Both the position numbers and the translations under genes were made by a program. Of a stretch of DNA of 64,000 nt, positions 61,569-64,000 are shown in pieces (position 1 is the first letter of the stretch; every line of letters begins with the position of its first letter). The stretch is from Pukyongiella litopenaei. GTDB taxonomy: Bacteria; Pseudomonadota; Alphaproteobacteria; Rhodobacterales; Rhodobacteraceae. Location of the stretch: contig NZ_CP027665.1 in NCBI RefSeq assembly GCF_003008555.2, forward strand, positions 1,736,001 to 1,800,000. Reading direction: 5' to 3'. Under the pieces are notes generated by a model that ran no database searches, was not told where the DNA came from, and worked only from the letters and a program-made list of their open reading frames with translations.

Positions 61569-62389
61569 GCCGCCCGCCCGCCAACATCCTGATCGGTGGC
61601 GTTCTGGTCGCCCTCGTGCTGGGCGCGGCCGCAGTCGGCATGGTCTGGACGCCCTATCCCCATGCGGCCATCGACGTGACCGCGAAATTCGCGGCGCCCG
61701 GCGCCGGGCACTGGCTGGGCACCGACCATCTGGGCCGGGATCTGCTGTCACAGCTCATGGCCGCGGCGGGCAATTCGATGTCCGTGGCGGTGCTGGCCGT
61801 GGGCATCGGCTGTTCCTGCGGCACCGCGCTGGGGCTGCTGGCGGCGGCGCGCGGCAGCTGGACCGAAGAGGCGATCATGCGGGTCTGCGATCTCGGTTTT
61901 GCCTTTCCGGCGCTGCTGTTCGCGATCATGCTGGCCGCCGCGTTCGGCCCGTCGCTGCCCAACGTGGTCGCGGCCATCGCGTTCATCAACATTCCGACCT
62001 TTGCGCGGGTGTCGCGCGCCGCCGCCAACCAGGTCTGGCGGCGGGAATACGTCTTTGCCGCCCGCGCCGCCGGAATGGGAAGCCTGACCATCACCCGCGA
62101 CCACATCCTGCCCAACATCGCGGCGCCCGTGATCGTGCAGGCGACGATCGAATTCGCTGTGGCGATCCTCGTCGAGGCGGCGCTGTCCTATCTCGGTCTC
62201 GGCGCGCAGCCGCCCAGCCCGTCCTGGGGGCGGATGCTGGCCGAGGCACAGACGCTGATGTATATCGCGCCGCAACTGGCGGTCTGGCCGGGGCTGTGCA
62301 TCGTCGCCGCCGTGCTGGGGTTCGGGCTGCTCGGTGACGGCCTGCGCGACATCACCGACCCGCGCCTGGGCAGGGGGCGGCGGGCATGA
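61565..62389 (+). CDS. Dipeptide-type ABC transporter permease 2 (DppC-like)
   Basis: The 274-residue permease has HWLGTDHLGRDLLSQL, a signature of DppC proteins, and the cytosolic loop EYVFAARAAGMGSLTITR followed by HILPNIAAPV. It begins in the ATGA overlap with permease 1 and ends in the same kind of overlap with the ATPase gene, so the operon is translated as a coupled unit. Confidence 0.93.
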   Translation: MSRPPANILIGGVLVALVLGAAAVGMVWTPYPHAAIDVTAKFAAPGAGHWLGTDHLGRDLLSQLMAAAGNSMSVAVLAVGIGCSCGTALGLLAAARGSWTEEAIMRVCDLGFAFPALLFAIMLAAAFGPSLPNVVAAIAFINIPTFARVSRAAANQVWRREYVFAARAAGMGSLTITRDHILPNIAAPVIVQATIEFAVAILVEAALSYLGLGAQPPSPSWGRMLAEAQTLMYIAPQLAVWPGLCIVAAVLGFGLLGDGLRDITDPRLGRGRRA

Positions 62390-63345
62390 TCGAGGTCGAG
62401 AACCTGTCGGTGCGCTGGCTCGGCGCCGAGGCGATCCGCGACGCGTCGCTGTCCATCGCCGCCGGCGAGCGGCTGGGCGTGGTGGGCGAAAGCGGATCGG
62501 GCAAGACCCTGCTGGCCCTGACCCTGATGGGCATGGCCCCCGAGGGCATGGACGTGTCCGGCACGATCCGCGTCGATGGCCACGACATGGCCGCGGCAGG
62601 CGACGCGGCGTGGCGCCGGTTGCGCGCGCGCCGGGTGGCGATGATCTTCCAGGAACCCATGGCCGCGCTGAACCCGCTGCGCACCGTGGGCGACACCGTG
62701 GCCGAACCCATGCGGCTGCATGACGGCGCAAGCAGGGCGCAGGCCCGGCGGCGGGTGCTGGACCTGTTCGAGGAAACCGGGATCCCCGATCCCGAACGCC
62801 GCCTGTCGCAATATCCGCACGAGCTTTCGGGAGGCCAGCGCCAGCGGGTGCTGATCGCGCTGGCGCTGGCCTGCGATCCCGGCCTGCTGATCGCCGATGA
62901 ACCCACCACCGCGCTCGATGCCCATGTGGCGCTGCGGATCACCGAATTGCTGGTGCGGCTGGCGCGGGACCGGAACATGGCGCTGATGTTCATCAGCCAC
63001 GACCTCGCGGCGGTCAGCCGCACCACCGAGCGGTTGCTGGTGATGTATTGCGGCGACATCGTCGAGCGCGGGCCGACCGCGCGGGTTCTGCGCGACCCGT
63101 CGCATCCCTATACGCAGGGGCTGACCGCCGCGCGGCCGGCGCTGGCGGCGGCGGGCGGACGGCGGCGGCTGGCGACGATCCGCGGCTCGGTTCCCGCGCT
63201 GGGCGACATGGGCAAGGGCTGCCGGTTCGCCGGGCGCTGCGCGCAGGAACTGGCGGTTTGCGGCGAAACCCGGCCGACCAGCGCCGATACCGGCCCCGGA
63301 GCCAGCGCCGCCTGCCACCTGCTGACGCAGAGGGCAACGACATGA
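62386..63345 (+). CDS. Dipeptide-type ABC transporter ATP-binding protein 1 (DppD-like)
   Basis: The 319-residue ATPase has Walker A GESGSGKT, Q-loop IFQEPMAALNPL, signature LSGGQRQRVLIALAL, Walker B GLLIADEPTTALDA, and a C-terminal oligopeptide-type region with the conserved CRFAGRCA cysteines of this subfamily. It pairs with the next ATPase. It overlaps both neighbours by 4 bases. Confidence 0.95.
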   Translation: MIEVENLSVRWLGAEAIRDASLSIAAGERLGVVGESGSGKTLLALTLMGMAPEGMDVSGTIRVDGHDMAAAGDAAWRRLRARRVAMIFQEPMAALNPLRTVGDTVAEPMRLHDGASRAQARRRVLDLFEETGIPDPERRLSQYPHELSGGQRQRVLIALALACDPGLLIADEPTTALDAHVALRITELLVRLARDRNMALMFISHDLAAVSRTTERLLVMYCGDIVERGPTARVLRDPSHPYTQGLTAARPALAAAGGRRRLATIRGSVPALGDMGKGCRFAGRCAQELAVCGETRPTSADTGPGASAACHLLTQRATT

Positions 63346-64000
63346 CCGCGCCCCTGCTGCAGATCGAACACGCCACCCGCCGCTATGCGCTGCCGCGCCG
63401 GTCGTTGTTCCGGCCCGCGCCCGAACTGGTGGCCGTGAACGACCTGTCCCTGACCCTGAACCCCGGCGAGACGCTGGGCATCGTCGGCGAAAGCGGGTCG
63501 GGAAAATCCACGCTGGCGCGGATGGTGATGGGGTTCGAACGCCCCGATGCCGGGCGCGTGCTGTTCAGGGGCCAGGACATCAACGCGCTGGATGCCGCTG
63601 GCCTGCGGGCGCTGCGACAGCAATTCCAGATGGTGTTCCAGGATCCGTTCGGGTCGCTCGACCCGCGCCGGGCGGTGGGCTGGTCGATTGCCGAGCCGCT
63701 GCGGGCACGCGGCCAGCACGACACCGGCGCGGCCGTCGCCGAGGCGCTGCAACAGGTGGGTCTGCACGCCGATCACGCGAACCGGTTCCCGCACGAGTTT
63801 TCGGGCGGCCAGCGCCAGCGCATCGCGATTGCCCGCGCGATCATCACCCGCCCCGCGCTGGTGGTCGCGGACGAGGCGGTATCGGCGCTCGACGTGTCGG
63901 TTCAGGCGCAGATCCTCAACCTGCTGATGGATCTTCAGGATGACCTCGGGCTGGCGATGCTGTTCATCAGCCATGACCTCGCGGTGGTGGCCAGCATCTG
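63342..64000 (+). CDS. Dipeptide-type ABC transporter ATP-binding protein 2 (DppF-like), 3' end outside window
   Basis: The gene starts at ATG 63342 overlapping the TGA of the previous ATPase and runs past the right edge; 219 codons are visible. Walker A GESGSGKST, Q-loop MVFQDPFGSLDPR, signature FSGGQRQRIAIARA, Walker B ALVVADEAVSALDV, and LFISHDLAVV are all present. It is the second nucleotide-binding subunit of the dipeptide-type transporter; the C-terminal part that distinguishes the subclass is missing. Confidence 0.95.
   Translation, partial: MTAPLLQIEHATRRYALPRRSLFRPAPELVAVNDLSLTLNPGETLGIVGESGSGKSTLARMVMGFERPDAGRVLFRGQDINALDAAGLRALRQQFQMVFQDPFGSLDPRRAVGWSIAEPLRARGQHDTGAAVAEALQQVGLHADHANRFPHEFSGGQRQRIAIARAIITRPALVVADEAVSALDVSVQAQILNLLMDLQDDLGLAMLFISHDLAVVASI

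Overview
The window looks like chromosomal DNA of an alphaproteobacterium of the order Rhodobacterales (Roseobacter/Paracoccaceae-type). This rests on the very high GC content, the housekeeping order purH-lspA-DUF3035 lipoprotein-two M16 peptidases, the rsmB/DUF1674 and dapB/rbfA neighbourhoods, a complex I NDUFA9-like gene beside a tRNA-Leu, and the abundance of TRAP and ABC transporters and of demethylating FAD/GcvT enzymes. No species can be named from the sequence alone.

Layout. 1-9000: a secreted protein cut by the window edge, an orphan formate dehydrogenase alpha subunit, a histidine-phosphatase-fold protein, saccharopine dehydrogenase, a DUF3775 protein, and a coupled mutL-rmuC pair. 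9170-12528: deoC with a two-domain ALDH16-type aldehyde dehydrogenase. 12538-22770: an M16 peptidase pair, DUF3035 lipoprotein, lspA, purH, rsmB, an SDH assembly factor, two small exported proteins, dapB, rbfA and a phosphodiester glycosidase. 22775-26602: gamma-glutamyltransferase, an RsbW/RsbV-like switch pair and a thiolase. 26670-32830: a one-carbon demethylation locus in which a large palindrome precedes an XRE-cupin regulator, followed by a GFA-fold protein and two tandem dimethylglycine/sarcosine-dehydrogenase-like enzymes. 32913-39656: RarD-like exporter, NTF2-like protein, RluA pseudouridine synthase, alpha-1,2-fucosyltransferase, glyoxalase-like protein, aldehyde dehydrogenase, 1-Cys peroxiredoxin and a family-25 glycosyltransferase. 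39728-46275: a divergent CUT1 sugar ABC transporter locus with ribokinase and a FucU/RbsD mutarotase. 46350-49756: a UDP-sulfoquinovose-synthase-like gene, a nucleotide-sugar 4,6-dehydratase and an NDUFA9-like gene.

49958-52396 is different. It is a degraded, more AT-rich island lying between the 3' ends of two tRNA genes that point at each other, tRNA-Leu(CAG) and tRNA-Arg(CCT). It holds an integrase pseudogene that starts about 80 bp after tRNA-Leu. That gene is split at codon 12 by a 233-bp internally deleted IS3-family element with 14-bp terminal inverted repeats and a 4-bp target duplication. The island also holds a 74-aa orphan gene and a helix-turn-helix gene fused to an IS5-type transposase fragment and then to the tail of a replication-like protein.

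52524-64000: a LacI regulator and a YcaQ-type glycosylase, then a TRAP transporter (dctPQM) with an FAH-family hydrolase on the minus strand, then a dipeptide-type ABC operon on the plus strand that runs off the window.

Possible functional links (inference): demethylation of methylated glycines would release formaldehyde or C1-folate, which the GFA protein and the formate dehydrogenase could help dispose of. The fucosyltransferase, GT25, sqdB-like and dehydratase genes suggest cell-surface glycan or sulfolipid modification. No rRNA, CRISPR array, toxin-antitoxin pair or defence system was recognised. The clearest unusual structures are the nested mobile-element scar at 50-52 kb and the 70-bp concentric palindrome at 26.7 kb.
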